Below are positions 22,433-35,462 of a stretch of 64,000 nucleotides of DNA, one piece after another. The position numbers and the translations under genes were made by a program. The stretch comes from Ailanthus altissimus (taxonomy: Eukaryota; Streptophyta; Magnoliopsida; Sapindales; Simaroubaceae). The stretch's first letter is position 1; every line of letters starts with the position of its first letter. A model generated the notes under the pieces. That model was not told the origin of the DNA. It saw only the letters and a list, made by a program, of their open reading frames with translations, and ran no database searches. The stretch lies in assembly GCA_946807835.1 (NCBI GenBank), contig OX327703.1, forward strand, positions 9,183,501 to 9,247,500, written 5' to 3'.

Positions 22433-25400
22433 TCTAGTGCCATTCCTGATGGTATCTCATACACATCGACTCTTCTTATTTCATAAACACTTTTAGAGTC
22501 ATGGCCTTTGAATGTGGGTCCGCTAAATTATTTATAAAACACTTCTATAAATAATCACATTTCCTTAAGCCAAGATCCCTATAGTCATATGAGACTCCTC
22601 TCAACATGATTATAGTACTAGTGTCTTTTTGGCATATTGGTCTGTATAACGACCTAGTTTTATTGCAAAACTATGGGATATGATCCATCTGTTTTGGAAC
22701 TCTTTCAAAGTCAGCGATAAACTTACGAATCTTCACTGCTGCTTTCGCTATATCACTTATAAATTAGCAGTGAATCTCGATTTGATGCAATTTCAACTCG
22801 CTTAGTTGAGAATGAGCATATTCCCAGATGTAGACTCTCTATCATCTAACTCAAACTAAAAGTCTAAGTCTGTGCACTTTTTCACTTGCAAGCTACTTTT
22901 TTCATATTTGAAAAACTTATCATTTGTACCCTCAAGGTATTATAGGATATGTTTGACTACCATCTAGTGGTAGTCACCTGAATCAGACTGAAATCGACTC
23001 GTAACTCTTACAGCCAAACTGATCTCAGGTCTAAAATACATCATAGTATACATCAAGCTCTCAATAGCTGATGTATATGGTGTGTTAGACACTCTAACTC
23101 TCTCATCTTCTATCTAAAGAGACACTCTCCTCGAAAGATGAACACCAGGTCCAAAAGATACGTTAATGACGTGAAATAATTTGGAAGAGTCCTATCAGCT
23201 TCCTAGCTCTATCTTTATAAAGGTTTATACCTAGTATAAAAGAAGCCTCTCCCAAATCCTTCATGGAGAAATTCTTACGAATTACTTCTAACCGATTGTA
23301 ATATACTGACATCATTCCCAATAAGTCAGTGGGTGTACGATAGTCTTCTTGATGCACTTTGTTGATGACATACTGACATCATTCCCAATAACTAGTATGT
23401 CATTAACAAAGAGCATCAAGAAGACTATCGTACACCCACTGACTTTTCATGTACACTAGACCAGAAGTTTGGCTGGACGTAAAACCTTCAAGCTATTCCA
23501 TAAATATCTCTGACTCAAGGTATCCATTCCAGAATGTTGTCCTTACATCCATCTGCCAAACCTCAAAGTCATAATATGCTACAAGAGCCAAGAAAATTCT
23601 AATCGACTTTAACATCAATATTGGTCCAAAGGTTTCCTCTAAATTAATCCCAGATCACTGAGGATTACCTTTCTAGAACTAATAAATGGCCTATAAGGTC
23701 TCTACCTTCCATCTAGCTCCTACTACCTCTTTGTAAATCCTATACAACCAATGAGAACAATTCTCACAAGTAGCTTTACTAAGTGCCAGACTTAATTCTG
23801 ATGTACATAGTCAATTTTATTTTTCATGGCTTCTTGCTACTTCCCGAATTGATGTCTAACATCGTCTCCCTGTAGGTCAAAAGATAATTTTCTTTTCCAA
23901 AAAAACTCCAAGTTCACTTTCAGGCATCAACCATACCTAAAAGGTGACTTAGACATCATTTCTGACCCATTTAGAGGTGTGCTAAAAAGTCACTGCTTAA
24001 TTGAGCCTAAGTTTCCATCCTTGGTTCATTGATTTCTAGAGTGACTTCACCAAGTTCAATCTTTCTATGATTTCTACGATCCTTGAGAAACTCTTCCTTT
24101 GGAATAATGGTATATCGAGAAACAAACACATTTCGCTTCTCTGAATCATAGAACTAGTATCCTATTAAATTCACAGGACACTCAACTATATATGTACCCA
24201 TTGGGTGTTTATTTATCTTGTTAAGTAACTATTAGAAAACAAGATACCCTACTACGCAACTCTTATGTAAATAGGACAGCCTCAAGTCTTAGCATATATA
24301 AGATACGACTTCCTTTCTCTCTGTATCTCATACGGAATAGAAGGAACAGTTTCAATGAAACTCTGCTTAATGAGTAGCTGTCTTTGGAGCTGATACTCAT
24401 AGATATAGATTGATAACAATCATTATCAATCAAAAAATATCAGATAAAGTCTGATTTCTCTTTTTTGAAACATCATTATGTTATGGAGTAGTCAGAGGAC
24501 TATAATGAGTGAGAATTTCATTCTCCTTAAACAAATGGGAAATTTACTGTTAGTGTACTCATTACCTTGATTTAATCGAATGGATGTGATATACATTCTT
24601 GTATGTCTGATCATCTCTGTGAATACATTATTCATAAACTGGTTAAGTCTTCATGGTCAGATCAGGAATCCAACCATCTTTAACCAGACGGATAAGCGTC
24701 TTACGCTTATATAACTTAAACTTATATACCACAGCTCCATAGAATTTAAAGATTTTGATCTATAGACATTTCTAATTGTATATAATGTCTATTTATTAAT
24801 TGACATTTAACTAATAAAACATTATACTTATTATGCAATACAACTGTTATATTGCATAAAAGAAGTAAGTCAAGGTGCCTAATAACTTGGACCTGCAAGA
24901 AATCACCATTTTTTACTCTTAACATTACTTCTATAAGCTGTTGCATTGTAGTCTCTTTCAATCCTTGCAACAAATTACAGACATAAGAGAGATATGCAGT
25001 ATCTCATACCCAGTTTGTACTGGCATTAAATGCCCTAGAAATGTCTATGTTTGTCAAGCACAAACTTGTGAGAGTCTTCCTGACAATTATAAGGTTTCTA
25101 GGGTAATTGGATTTCCAATACCCAACCTTACTGTAGTGGAAACACTTTCTATCTATATGATCTCTTGTTGATCTTTTGGATAAATGTTGCCTCTGAGGAT
25201 TGATGTTGGGTATCTGCCTCATCTTCTTCTTCTCACACATCTGGTCTCACCAGATATACTTGGAGTAAAATGTGAAGCACCCTGAGCAAAGAGGGTCACT
25301 CTTTCTCTATTCAATCCTCTAGAGAAATGTTATCAAAAATACCTAATGGCAAACTTTGATAAACAATAATCCAAAATTTTCTGAATCCAGAACACTTCTG

Positions 25401-25480
25401 AGTATCCTGTGAATTCCTAGTGCCCTAGAATTAGACTGCATCAATTATGCACACCAACTAGTTCGTAGTGGCCATTTTCT
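22433..25480 (-). pseudogene. Ty1/copia Gag-Pol of the middle element, broken
   Basis: Minus-strand order from 25480: a Gag start (MATTN then a stop), a Gag nucleocapsid remnant KCFHYSKVGYWKSNYP at about 25140 (the zinc knuckle CX2CX4HX4C with two Cys and the His replaced by Tyr), the GAG-preintegrase end, integrase pieces (EILTHYSPLTTP, HNDVS, about 24530-24470), then RT (LADGCKDNILEW near 23550, and NFSMKDLGEASFILGI at 23270-23220) and an RNase H remnant to about 22900. The spacing is much shorter than a full copia polyprotein, so large internal deletions are likely, mainly in integrase. A 52-bp inverted duplication sits at the RT catalytic region. It cannot encode a working product. Confidence 0.8.
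23323..23445. repeat. 52-bp inverted duplication with 19-nt loop inside RT
   Basis: 23323-23374 and 23394-23445 are reverse complements with two mismatches. In addition atactgacatcattcccaata occurs as a direct repeat at 23303-23323 and 23371-23391. On the minus strand this is the region encoding the LLIGNDV-like residues after YVDD. Confidence 0.9.
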
Positions 25481-25696
25481 TGTTAGGCCAAAATAACGGG
25501 AGATGTGAGCAAAATGATTATTAAATCGCTAATAAAATATTTTAAAACATGCGTATACTAATTATATATTTTTGATTTAAAATGCTCTCCCACTATTTTA
25601 TATAATCCTGGTAATCTCTTAAACGGGAAGACGATAGTTTAGACCTGTTAAAACTATATAGCGAAAAGAAGATCCCATTGAATTTTACTCGGGCCT

Positions 25697-25896
25697 TACG
25701 CTGTAGTAATATTGGCCTTTGTAAACCCAACAGGTAGACAACAATTGTCAATTGCATCTCATGAAACTCTTATCATTTGATCCTGAATGCACCTTATCCT
25801 CACACTGTATCAATATTGGGTAAGTGTATTCCAGATTAACTTGTCAATGATCAAATATATGCTACCAATACTACCTTCACGTTGTAGCAATATTGG
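25697..25896 (-). repeat. Leader repeats of the middle copia element (copies 1-3 of 4)
   Basis: The plus-strand text acgctgtagtaatattgg (25697), cacactgtatcaatattgg (25801) and cacgttgtagcaatattgg (25878) are near-identical. The fourth copy is at 35516-35534, beyond the inner insertion. After removing the insertion the spacings are about 104, 77 and 92 bp. They lie in the untranslated leader between primer site and gag. Confidence 0.85.
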
Positions 25897-25911
25897 GCAA
25901 TACTTTCACAT

Positions 25912-25916
25912 ATATT
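25912..25916. repeat. Target-site duplication ATATT (left), inner copia element
   Basis: Identical to 35458-35462 on the other side of the inner element. Confidence 0.92.
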
Positions 25917-28417
25917 TGTTGGGTGTTCATTATAGAGTGTGTGATAATCCGAGTGTATACGTAATTTCAAAAATTACAATATGCGCAGCGGAAGCATGTT
26001 ACAAAATACACCCATTTTAACAAATTCAACATATATCACATATATACATATGTATAACAATTATACAATTATGAAAAACATGATGAACAACATATATCAC
26101 ATATATGAACAAGTATAACAATTATACAAAATATATATGATGAACAATATTGTACTAAAATTATAATATAAAATACTCACCTAATGAAGGTAGCTTTACA
26201 AATTCTTCAAGTTCTTCAATAATCCATGTGAAGAGCTCACCTTGAAGTATATGTTGAAAAATTCTAGTCCATAACTTTTGGTGGGATTAAGGAGCTAGAA
26301 TGGTAGCTTAGTGTTTAGAATTTTCAGCACTTGTATTCAAACTCTTTTGAATACAATTTTGTTTCTTAAATGGAGATGGTAAATATTTTCTATACAACTC
26401 TTGTATAAATTAAAAATCTTTAACATACAACTCTTGTATATTAATCTTAGAAATAATTTTTACATGATAATTATTTTGAACAACTCTTTGCAAAATAAAT
26501 ATCTTTTTCTCCATTTATATATCATTCATTTTTTGCCATCCATTAAAGAAGGAGATGAAGAGAAGTTTGTTTATTTTTCAACACTTGAAAGAATAAAAAC
26601 CAAAACTCTCTCTTACCTCTCTTCCTTGCCATTGCCAAATTCTTCTCCTAAAATTGAATGAAAAAAAATTGAATTCAATTATTTTGCCAAAATTCATTTT
26701 GTTTATTCAACACTTTGATTAAACAAAAATAAACAAAATGAAGTGCTCCACCAATTTTATTGTTGGTCTCCCATTTAGAATTAATTAAATCAAGCACTAG
26801 AATAATGGCCACCAAAATTAATCTTTACCTAACAATTATAATTACTTTAATTATAATGGGTGATTAAATGACCAACATCTAGGCTCCTCATTGTATTAAA
26901 ATACAATGCCATGATTTATATATATATTATAATATTATCTAATAATATAATAATAATATATGATTTAATTATTCAAAACAATTTTGAATAATTACTTTTT
27001 ACCTTACTAATTTTTACTACATGGTTAAATGGTAAAAAGGTAAAATCAAATCATGGAACAAATTTTGTCATTTGTCAATATTCTATTAATTAACAACCCT
27101 TGTTAATTAATTAAGTGATGTACTTAACAATTAAGTCTTGACAAATGTACAATCCGAGGGATCCCTAAACAATCATTCTCTTTTGCTGAAATTTATTGGA
27201 TCGAACTATTCAATCCAATCCGCTACCCCAGTGCACAACGAGTATACTTCATATTGTGAGACTCTCTAGGTCCACACCTAATTTTTCATATAGAGCTCCT
27301 CCATACGTCCGTGAACAATGTCCCACACACACATTACGAATATTACAAATTAGCATGTTAGACCATACAAGTTGAGGTTATTACATATTCGTATAATCAT
27401 TCCATCATTTATATCCTTGAAGAGCAGAGATATAGATCATCACCGTCAAATCTCTATTTGCTCAACCACGAATTTATCTCCAGATTTATATTTCATAAAA
27501 CAATATCCACAAACACTTTTGTGATATTGTTTATTCCTTCGGAATATCTTTTTCGAGGTTTATGCTTGCGGCCACAAGACTTTTTGAAATACAATCTCAG
27601 AGCATTAGGATATACAACCCACTCATATGAGCTGATGGATCCCATATCTACACACACCGAACTCCATGAGCATCGGACCATACCCAGCGACACCCAGCAG
27701 TCAGACCATGAAAGGTTTCTGACATGTGTGGAACCAAAGCATGGTGGATCACTCACAAGCCCACCGTGGCGCTCAGGTCAAAGGACCACAAATACTACTA
27801 ACTCGGAAGACCTTCCATTGACAGTTTTATGAGATGTCTATTGGATGTCTTCGTGAGTCTATTCAATATCCAGTCCTTACTGAATACCTGCATCTCTATA
27901 CGAGCTTCCTACTAAGCTCATGGTTTGCTAAGACTAACCATCTGGACCATCCAGATATAGACATACACTAATCTATATTAATGGATTTCACCGATAGACC
28001 CGCATCGATGAAATTAGATCAGGAACATTATGTTTGAGAACATACTTGCATAATGACATTTCTTAGCACCATCTGCAACTCATTGCAACTATATCATTAC
28101 TAATATATTCTCAGGTCATTGTCCCATTTCAGACAAGACTCTAACTCATTAGATTTTGCTAACTCTTAGTACCACTAACTCTTAGTACCACTAACTCTTA
28201 GTGTTTATAACTATTAGCGTTGCTACTCTTAGCCCTGGTCTAAACTCTTTTAGATCAAATCCGAACTCCTTCAGATCATACAACGTCTAAAACGTTACAA
28301 GCATCTTACCATTTAATAAAAATAATATTAACGATTTTATTAGAAATAATAATTATATAAATACAATCACTATATATTTATACATTATGGGATGGCACGT
28401 AAGCACAAATCCCAACA
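25917..28417 (-). mobile_element. 3' LTR of the inner copia element
   Basis: 2501 bp, TGTTGGGATT...CCCAACA when read on the minus strand. It is close to 32981-35457 in sequence. The shared copia LTR core lies at about 27560-27880, with an open frame on each strand (plus 27458-27832, minus 27493-27756). Confidence 0.95.
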
Positions 28418-28430
28418 ACTCCCACTTGCT
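28418..28430 (-). other. Polypurine tract of the inner copia element
   Basis: Minus strand AGCAAGTGGGAGT directly before the TGTTGGG start of the 3' LTR. Confidence 0.85.
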
Positions 28431-31400
28431 CTAGTGCCATTCATGATGGTATTTCATATCCATTGACTCTATGTGTTTCTCAAACACTTTTAAGAGTTAA
28501 GGCTTTAGAAAGCGGGTTCGCTATAATCTGTAAGGATGTTTTCCTAGATTATCTTATATTTCTCCATTAGCCAAGATATATTTAATTATATGGTATTTTG
28601 GCTTGAGCAATTACCCCGTTAACATTGCATTATAATGTGATAGGATTCATTAAGCTTAGAATATATTCTGAGCTCTACAACTAACTTGAATATCCACAGA
28701 AATTCCTTTGCAGGCTTCTCAAGCTGCAACAAATTCTATCTTTACAGTAGAATCAAATGTGGACATCTAAAAATATCACTTATGCTACAAGGTTTTTGTA
28801 TCGTTGAGAAGAAGTACGTAATTAGGTGTAGACTCTCTATCATCTGGATCAGATTAGAAGTCTGATTATACGTATCCTCTCATTTGTAAGCAACTTTCTC
28901 CATAAATAAGAAACTTATCCTTTATACCTCTCAGGTATAACTTGGATATATTTCACGACTGTCCAATAGTCGTTACCTAGATTAAACTGGTGTCGGCTCA
29001 TAACATTTACAGCCATCATAATATAGGTTTCGTACATAACATGGTATACATCAAGCTATCTTTGGTTGATGTATATTAAATGTTAGACACACTAACCTTT
29101 TCATTTTCTACTTGAGGACACTTCTTTTTAGAAAAATCAACTCCATGTCTGAAAGATACATGAACTATTTTATAGTTATTAAAATTTTACCTTTTTAGGA
29201 CTTAGTCTATGTACGGAGATTTGAAGAGTCATATATACTTCCTAACTCTGTCTGTATAATGCCTTATACCCAGTATACAGGAAGCATCTACCAAATCTTT
29301 TATGAAGATGTTCTTACTCAGTTAACTCTTAACTGACTGACTTGCAACATACCATTGTCTTTATCTCCGACAATGAGAATGTTTTATATATAGAGAATTA
29401 GAAAGATAATTCATGCTCCCACTACCTTTTCTAAACACACATGCTTTCTCTTCATTCTTAATCAAATTAGATTATTTAATTATCTCATCAAAATGAAGAG
29501 TTTAGCATACTATAATATCCAATATAAATTTGAATTAACTTTAGTATTTTTATTAGTGAAAGGTTTCCTCATAATCAATCCCAGACCGTTGAGGGTAACC
29601 TTTTACGTCAATGGGGCTTTTAAAGATTCTTACCTACTTTTGGGCCCACACTTCCGTGCGTAAACTCTTTTACAACCAATAAGAACAATTCTTATATAAA
29701 TCATAATCAAGTTCTAAACTTGATTTTCATGCTTAAAGTTAATTTTGAATTTTCTGGCATATTATCAATTTCCTTAAACGATATCTAATATCGTTTAACT
29801 ATAAGTCATAAGATCCTTTTTCTTCAACTAAGAAAAACATTAAAAACACCTTTTAGGTATCTAATATACCTAACAGGTAGTCTTCATATCCTTATATGAC
29901 CTACGGTAAAGTGTGTTAAAGGTATTTAACTCAATTGATCTTTAGGTTTCATTTTTAATTCATAGAATTGATATCTCATGGAACATTTAGGATATCCTTT
30001 GAACCGATACTTGTACCCCTTTGGGTCCAAGTATATACTAGAGCATAACTCTTATGCAAGTAAAATAACCTCAAATCTTAACATACTTAAGATTCTCTTT
30101 CCTTCTAGTTCATATCTCATATGTAGTAGAAGGAACAATTTACGATGGAACTTTATTCAATAGATGAGTAACGGTTTCTAGAGCATAACCCTTTAGATAT
30201 TTTAAAAGATCGGTAAAGCTTAATATCGATCAAACTATATCTAATAAAGTCTGATTTCTCTATACTTCAAAACATATTTATGTTAAGGAGTATTTAGAGA
30301 ACTATATTGAGCTAGAATCTCATTTTCTTTTAAATAATTCGTGAATTTACTGCTTATGTATAAACAACCTCGATCTAATCAAAAGTGTTTAACATACTTC
30401 TTCTAGTCGATATTCTTTGAACACTTCAAAATTATCGACCTATGTTTTCCTAGAAACACATATCTGTATCGTGACAAATCACGATAAAGATATCGAAGTA
30501 TTGAAACTTACCAATGGCAGTATAATTCATTAGATCATATACATCGCTATGTATTAGTTCTAATAAACCAGTGGCTTGATGTCTAACACCAATAAAAATT
30601 ATTTAGTCAACTTTCCTTGAATACGAGATTCATAAACTGGTCAAGGTTCTATAGTCAGATCAAACATTTGACCATCCTTAACTAGACGGGGTAGTCATCT
30701 TATGGCTACTTGACCTAATCACTTATGCCACAATTCGTCATTACTCAAAATTTCTGAACTTTTATTAGTTCTGTTCACCTAGACATTTTTATGCATTACT
30801 CGTTGTATGTCATATATAAAGGCCATTTAATTGACGACATTCAGTTAACAAAATATTATTGTTATCATATAAACATAAAGAACTATTCTTAATGTATGTA
30901 TGATAACCCTCTCTTTCTACAAAGAGAGCGACATATTTCGCCTTATTATTCATGGCACAAAATAACAACAATACAATATAAGGCTTTTACTAGAATTGAG
31001 AAGTGACTTAAGAGTCCTAACAGCTACCACGTACAGGTAATCTCTATTTCCTACGTGCAGCTGTACTTCTCATTTTATCTTTTTCTAGTATTCCTTAAAT
31101 TATGCAACATCTTGCATATGTGAGAATGATAGGCGATATCCCATATCCCTATGCCTTTACACATCGTTTGCATATGAAATGTCATTTATTGGTAAGCAGG
31201 TATCTAAGAGTTTTATCTTTTCTTAGTTAAGGTTCTTTGAATAATAACTCTTATTATTAAAACCTTATTAATAATGGAAACACTTTCCATTGCATAACAT
31301 TCTTTATATTTGTCATAGATATATAAAATAAAATTCAGATGAAGCATTATACTATTTGTACATCTCATGTGCATATGCTCCTACTGAAGATCATTAGATA

Positions 31401-31650
31401 GGTCAGGATATAAAATTTGACTTTCAAATTATTCTTAATCCTTTTCTGATAATCTACCGTCTCTTCTCAAGAGACATTATCAGAAACACCTCTTCTAATA
31501 TCTATTGATCTTTTATATATCTATATGTTTTTTTTAATCTAGAACAATTCTTTGATTATAAGCAAGTCTTAATAATTTTCGCTACCTTATAGATTATGTG
31601 CTTAATCAAGTATATTAACGGGTTGCTCATAGTCTTCTTATCTCTATAAG
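28431..31650 (-). pseudogene. Ty1/copia Gag-Pol of the inner element, broken
   Basis: Minus-strand landmarks in order: GAG-preintegrase region (about 31000-30800), integrase core pieces (LLELIHSDV near 30550, RNQTLLDIV near 30220), RT tail (SKNIFIKDLVDASCILGI at about 29330-29280), and RNase H (VMSRHQFNLGNDYWTVVKYI near 28990, CNVNGVIAQAKIPYN near 28620, then ANPLSKAL at about 28500). The YVDD site is degraded (reads YIKHSHC near 29370). Stops occur every few tens of codons. The order integrase before RT is the copia order. The 5' (Gag) part from about 31000 to 31650 has no clear zinc knuckle. No functional product is expected. Confidence 0.85.
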
Positions 31651-31884
31651 CTACTTATCTTATCACTATAAAATAAAATTTTGGAGATGTTTAGCGGAAT
31701 ATTTCTAATCGTTAATAAATAACGCTTTAGATCATAGATATAACTTTTATATAATTTTTAATCTAAAGACGCCCTCCCACTGCTTTACATAATTCCTTAA
31801 ATCTCTCAAAAGGAAAAACGACAGTTTAATCTTTTAAACTGTACAACGGGAAGTAGACCCCATTGGCATTTTACTCCAGCCGCA

Positions 31885-32170
31885 CACTTTAGCGATCTTG
31901 GCCTTTGTAAACCCAAAAGGTAAACAACTCTTGCCAATTGTATCTCATACAACTCTTATTACTAATCCTAAATACACATTATCCGCACACTTTAGCGATC
32001 TAAGATAATTGTATTTTAGATTAACTTGTCAATCATCAAATATATGTTACTGATACTATCCGTACACTTTAGCGATCTAAGATAGTATTTTCACATATAT
32101 TTGTCTCATCTCATGTTTTAACTGGCATAGCTCGAATCACCCCGACTAATCCCTCACACTTTAGCGATCT
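31885..32170 (-). repeat. Leader repeats of the inner copia element (four copies)
   Basis: The 14-mer CACTTTAGCGATCT occurs exactly at 31885, 31988, 32065 and 32157 (spacings 103, 77 and 92 bp). In the element sense it is AGATCGCTAAAGTG. The positions correspond one-to-one with the four differently worded repeats of the middle element. They lie in the untranslated leader, with no open frame through them. Confidence 0.95.
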
Positions 32171-32631
32171 TAGGAGTGACTGAAATGACCCGTCTAATAC
32201 CGTATTGACAAGACGGATCATTGTATAATATTATCTCATAATATAATACTTATTCAATCTGATTAAGAGAGATTTAATTATAATTTTTTTAATTATTATT
32301 TATATATATATTTAAATAAATAATAATAATAATAAATTTTCGCATCTCATACGAATCTAATTCATAATTAGATTATTTATTTACGTAAGCACAACTAACC
32401 CCCACCAATAGGGCTCCCATTGTGTTTAATAATGTAAACAAATCATTTGTAATTTTAATACAATAATATAACACTTATAATTGTATTAAAAATATTTTAT
32501 TTGCAAAAATTGCAAATACAAGTATTATGTTTGGAATGATTAGCGTTAAAAATTGAAGGTTCTAACATTATACAATATTCTGCAAAAAAAAAATTTTTTT
32601 AATTGTTTTTTAATTTTCTTTTTTTTTTTTT

Positions 32632-32730
32632 TGCTGAGCGCCCAGTGCGCTCAAGTCAGAACCTTAGCGACGCAGCGCCCAGATTTGGGCGCCGCGGTGC
32701 TGGACACGGTAACAGTGTTTCGACCGTTCG
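32632..32730 (-). other. GC-rich island in the copia leader
   Basis: A patch of CpG-containing words (gcagcgcccag, tgggcgccgcggtgctgg) in otherwise very AT-rich DNA. Similar wording occurs in the leader of the middle element (35970-36225) and in several gypsy LTRs here. Confidence 0.7.
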
Positions 32731-32966
32731 GACACTATTTTTTGCCCCCAATTTTTACTATTTTCTCATGGGCATCATTTCCAAACATCATCATACTTCA
32801 ATTCTAAACACTAACATATTTAATAATACAATAATATGTTCATCATCATGCTTAAATATCAAACATCACCATGTTCAAATTTAAACATCATCAAGTTGTT
32901 TAAATATACAACATCACCATGTTAACATATTCAACAACAAGAATAATCACATACTCAATTTAACAT

Positions 32967-32978
32967 GCTCTGATACCA
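32967..32978 (-). other. Primer-binding site, tRNA-iMet, inner copia element
   Basis: TGGTATCAGAGC on the minus strand, a perfect 12-nt complement of the initiator tRNA-Met 3' end, two bases inside the 5' LTR. Confidence 0.95.
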
Positions 32979-32980
32979 TT

Positions 32981-35457
32981 TGTTGGGTGTTCATTATAGA
33001 GTGTGTGATAATCCGAGTGTATACGTAATTTCAAAAATTACAATATTCGCAGCGGAAGCATGTTACAAAATACACCCATTTTAACAAATTCAACATATAT
33101 CACATATATGCATATGTATAACAATTATACAATTATGAAAAACATGATGACATATATCACATATATGAACAAGTATAACAATTATACAAAATATATGATG
33201 AACAATATTGTACTAAAAACATAATGTAAAATACTCACTTAATGAATGTAGCTTTACAAATTCTTCAAATTCTTCAATAATCCATGTGAAGAGCTCACCT
33301 TGAAGTATATGTTGAACAATTCTAGTCCATAACTTTTGGTGGGATTAAGGAGCTAGAATGGTAGCTTAGTGTTTAGAATTTTCAGCACTTGTATTCAAAC
33401 TCTTTTGAATACAATTTTGTTTCTTAAATGGAGATGGTAAATATTTTCTATACAACTCTTGTATAAATTAAAAATCTTTAACATACAACTCTTGTATATT
33501 AATCTTAGAAACAATTTCTACATGATAATTATTTTGAACAACTCTTTGCAAAATAATTATCTTTTTCTCCATTTACATATCATTCATTTTTGGCCATCCA
33601 TTAAAGAAGGAGATGAAGAGAAGTTTGTTTATTTTTCAACACTTGAAAGAATAAAAACCAAAACTCTCTCTTACCTCTCTTCCTTGCCATTGCCAAATTC
33701 TTCTCCTAAAATTGAATGAAAAAAATTGAATTCAATTATTTGCCAAAATTCATTTTGTTTATTCAACACTTTGATTAAACAAAAATAAACAAAATGAAGT
33801 GCTCCACCAATTTTATTGTTGGTCTCCCATTTAGAATTAATTAAATCAAGCACTAGAATAATGGCTACAAAAATTAATCTTTACCTAACAATTATAATTA
33901 CTTTAATTATAATGGGTAATTAAATGGCCAATATTTAGGCTCCTCATTGTATTAAAATACAATGCCATGATCTATATATATTATAATATTATCTAATAAT
34001 ATAATAATAATATATGATTTAATTATTCAAAACAATTTTGAATAATTACTTTTTACCTTACTAATTTTTACTATCATGGTTAAATGATAAAAGGTAAAAT
34101 CAAATCATGGAACAAATTTTGTCATTTGTCAATATTCTATTAATTAATAACCCTTGTTAATTAATTAAGTGATGTACTTAACAATTAAGTCTTGACAAAT
34201 GTACAATCCGAGGGATCCCTAAACAATGGTTCTCTTTTACTGAAATTTATTGGATCGAACTATTCAATCCAATCCGCTACCCCAGTGCACAACGAGTATA
34301 CTTCATATTGTGAGACTCTCTAGGTCCACACCTAATTTGTCATATAGAGCTCCTCCATACGTCCGTGAACAATATCCCACACACACGTTACGGATATTAC
34401 AAATTAGCATGTTAGACCATACAAGTTGAGGTTATTACATATTCGTATAATCCTTCCATCATTTATATCCTTGAAGAGCAGAGATATAGATCATCACCGT
34501 CAAATCTCTATTTGCTCAACCACGAACTTATCTCCACATTTATATTTCATAAAACAATATCCACAAACACTTTTGTGATATTGTTTATTCCTTCGGAATA
34601 TCTTTTCCGAGGTTTATGCTTGCGGCCACAAGATTTTCTGAAATACAATCTCAGAGCATTAGGATATACAACCCACTCATATGAGCTGATGGATCCCATA
34701 TCTACGCACACCGAACTCCATGAGCATCGGACCATACCCAGCGACACACAGCGGTCAGACCATGAAATTTTTTTGACATGTGTGGAACCAAAGCATGGTG
34801 GATCACTCACAAGCCCACCGTGGCGCTCAGGTCAAAGGACCACAAATACTACTCAACTCGGAAGACCTTCCATTGACGGCTTTATGAGATGTCTATTGGA
34901 TGTCTTCGTGAGATTGTTCAATATCCAGTCCTTACTGAATACCTGCATCTCTATACGAGCTTCCTACTAAGCTCATGGTTTGCTAAGACTAACCATCTGG
35001 ACCATCCAGATATAGACATACACTAATCTATATTAATGGGTTTCACCGATAGACCCGCATCGATGAAATTAGATCAGGAACATTATGTTTGAGAACATAC
35101 TTGCATAATGACATTTCTTAGCACCATCTGCAACTCATTACAACTATATCATTACTAATATATTCTCAGGTCATTGTCCCATTTCAGACAAGGCTCTAAC
35201 TTATTAGATTTTTCTAACTCTTAGTACCATTAACTCTTAGTGTTTATAACTATTAGCGTTGCTAACTCTTAGCCCTGGTCTAAACTCTTTTAGACCAAAT
35301 CCGAACTCCTTCGGATCATACAATGTCTAAAACGTTACAAGCATCTTACCATTTAATAAAAATAATATTAACAATTTTATTAGAAATAATAATTGTATAA
35401 ATACAATCACTTTATATTTATACATTATGGGATGGCACTTAAGCACAAATCCCAACA
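32981..35457 (-). mobile_element. 5' LTR of the inner copia element
   Basis: 2477 bp, the near-identical partner of 25917-28417. Small indels explain the length difference. The conserved core frames are again open on both strands (plus 34512-34970, minus 34547-34810). Confidence 0.95.
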
Positions 35458-35462
35458 ATATT
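35458..35462. repeat. Target-site duplication ATATT (right), inner copia element
   Basis: Partner of 25912-25916. Confidence 0.92.

Larger units (their letters stand above)
25917..35457 (-). mobile_element. Inner nested element: complete Ty1/copia retrotransposon
   Basis: 9.5 kb, with both LTRs (2501 and 2477 bp), a perfect 12-nt tRNA-iMet primer site, a polypurine tract and TSD ATATT. The LTRs differ at only scattered positions by eye, so this is the youngest dated layer. The internal Gag-Pol nevertheless has many stops and frameshifts. Either a defective genome was mobilised by a helper or decay of the internal region was faster than expected. It inserted into the leader of the middle element. 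Confidence 0.95.

Noticed and set aside
31885..32170. Regularly spaced short repeats as a CRISPR array
   Set aside because: The repeats are only 14 bases, spacings are 77-103 bp and unequal, and they lie in a plant retrotransposon leader.
32553..32884. Two overlapping plus-strand frames with a Phe-rich start
   Set aside because: They cross a poly-T run and a GC-rich island of the copia leader, antisense to the element, with no recognisable motif.
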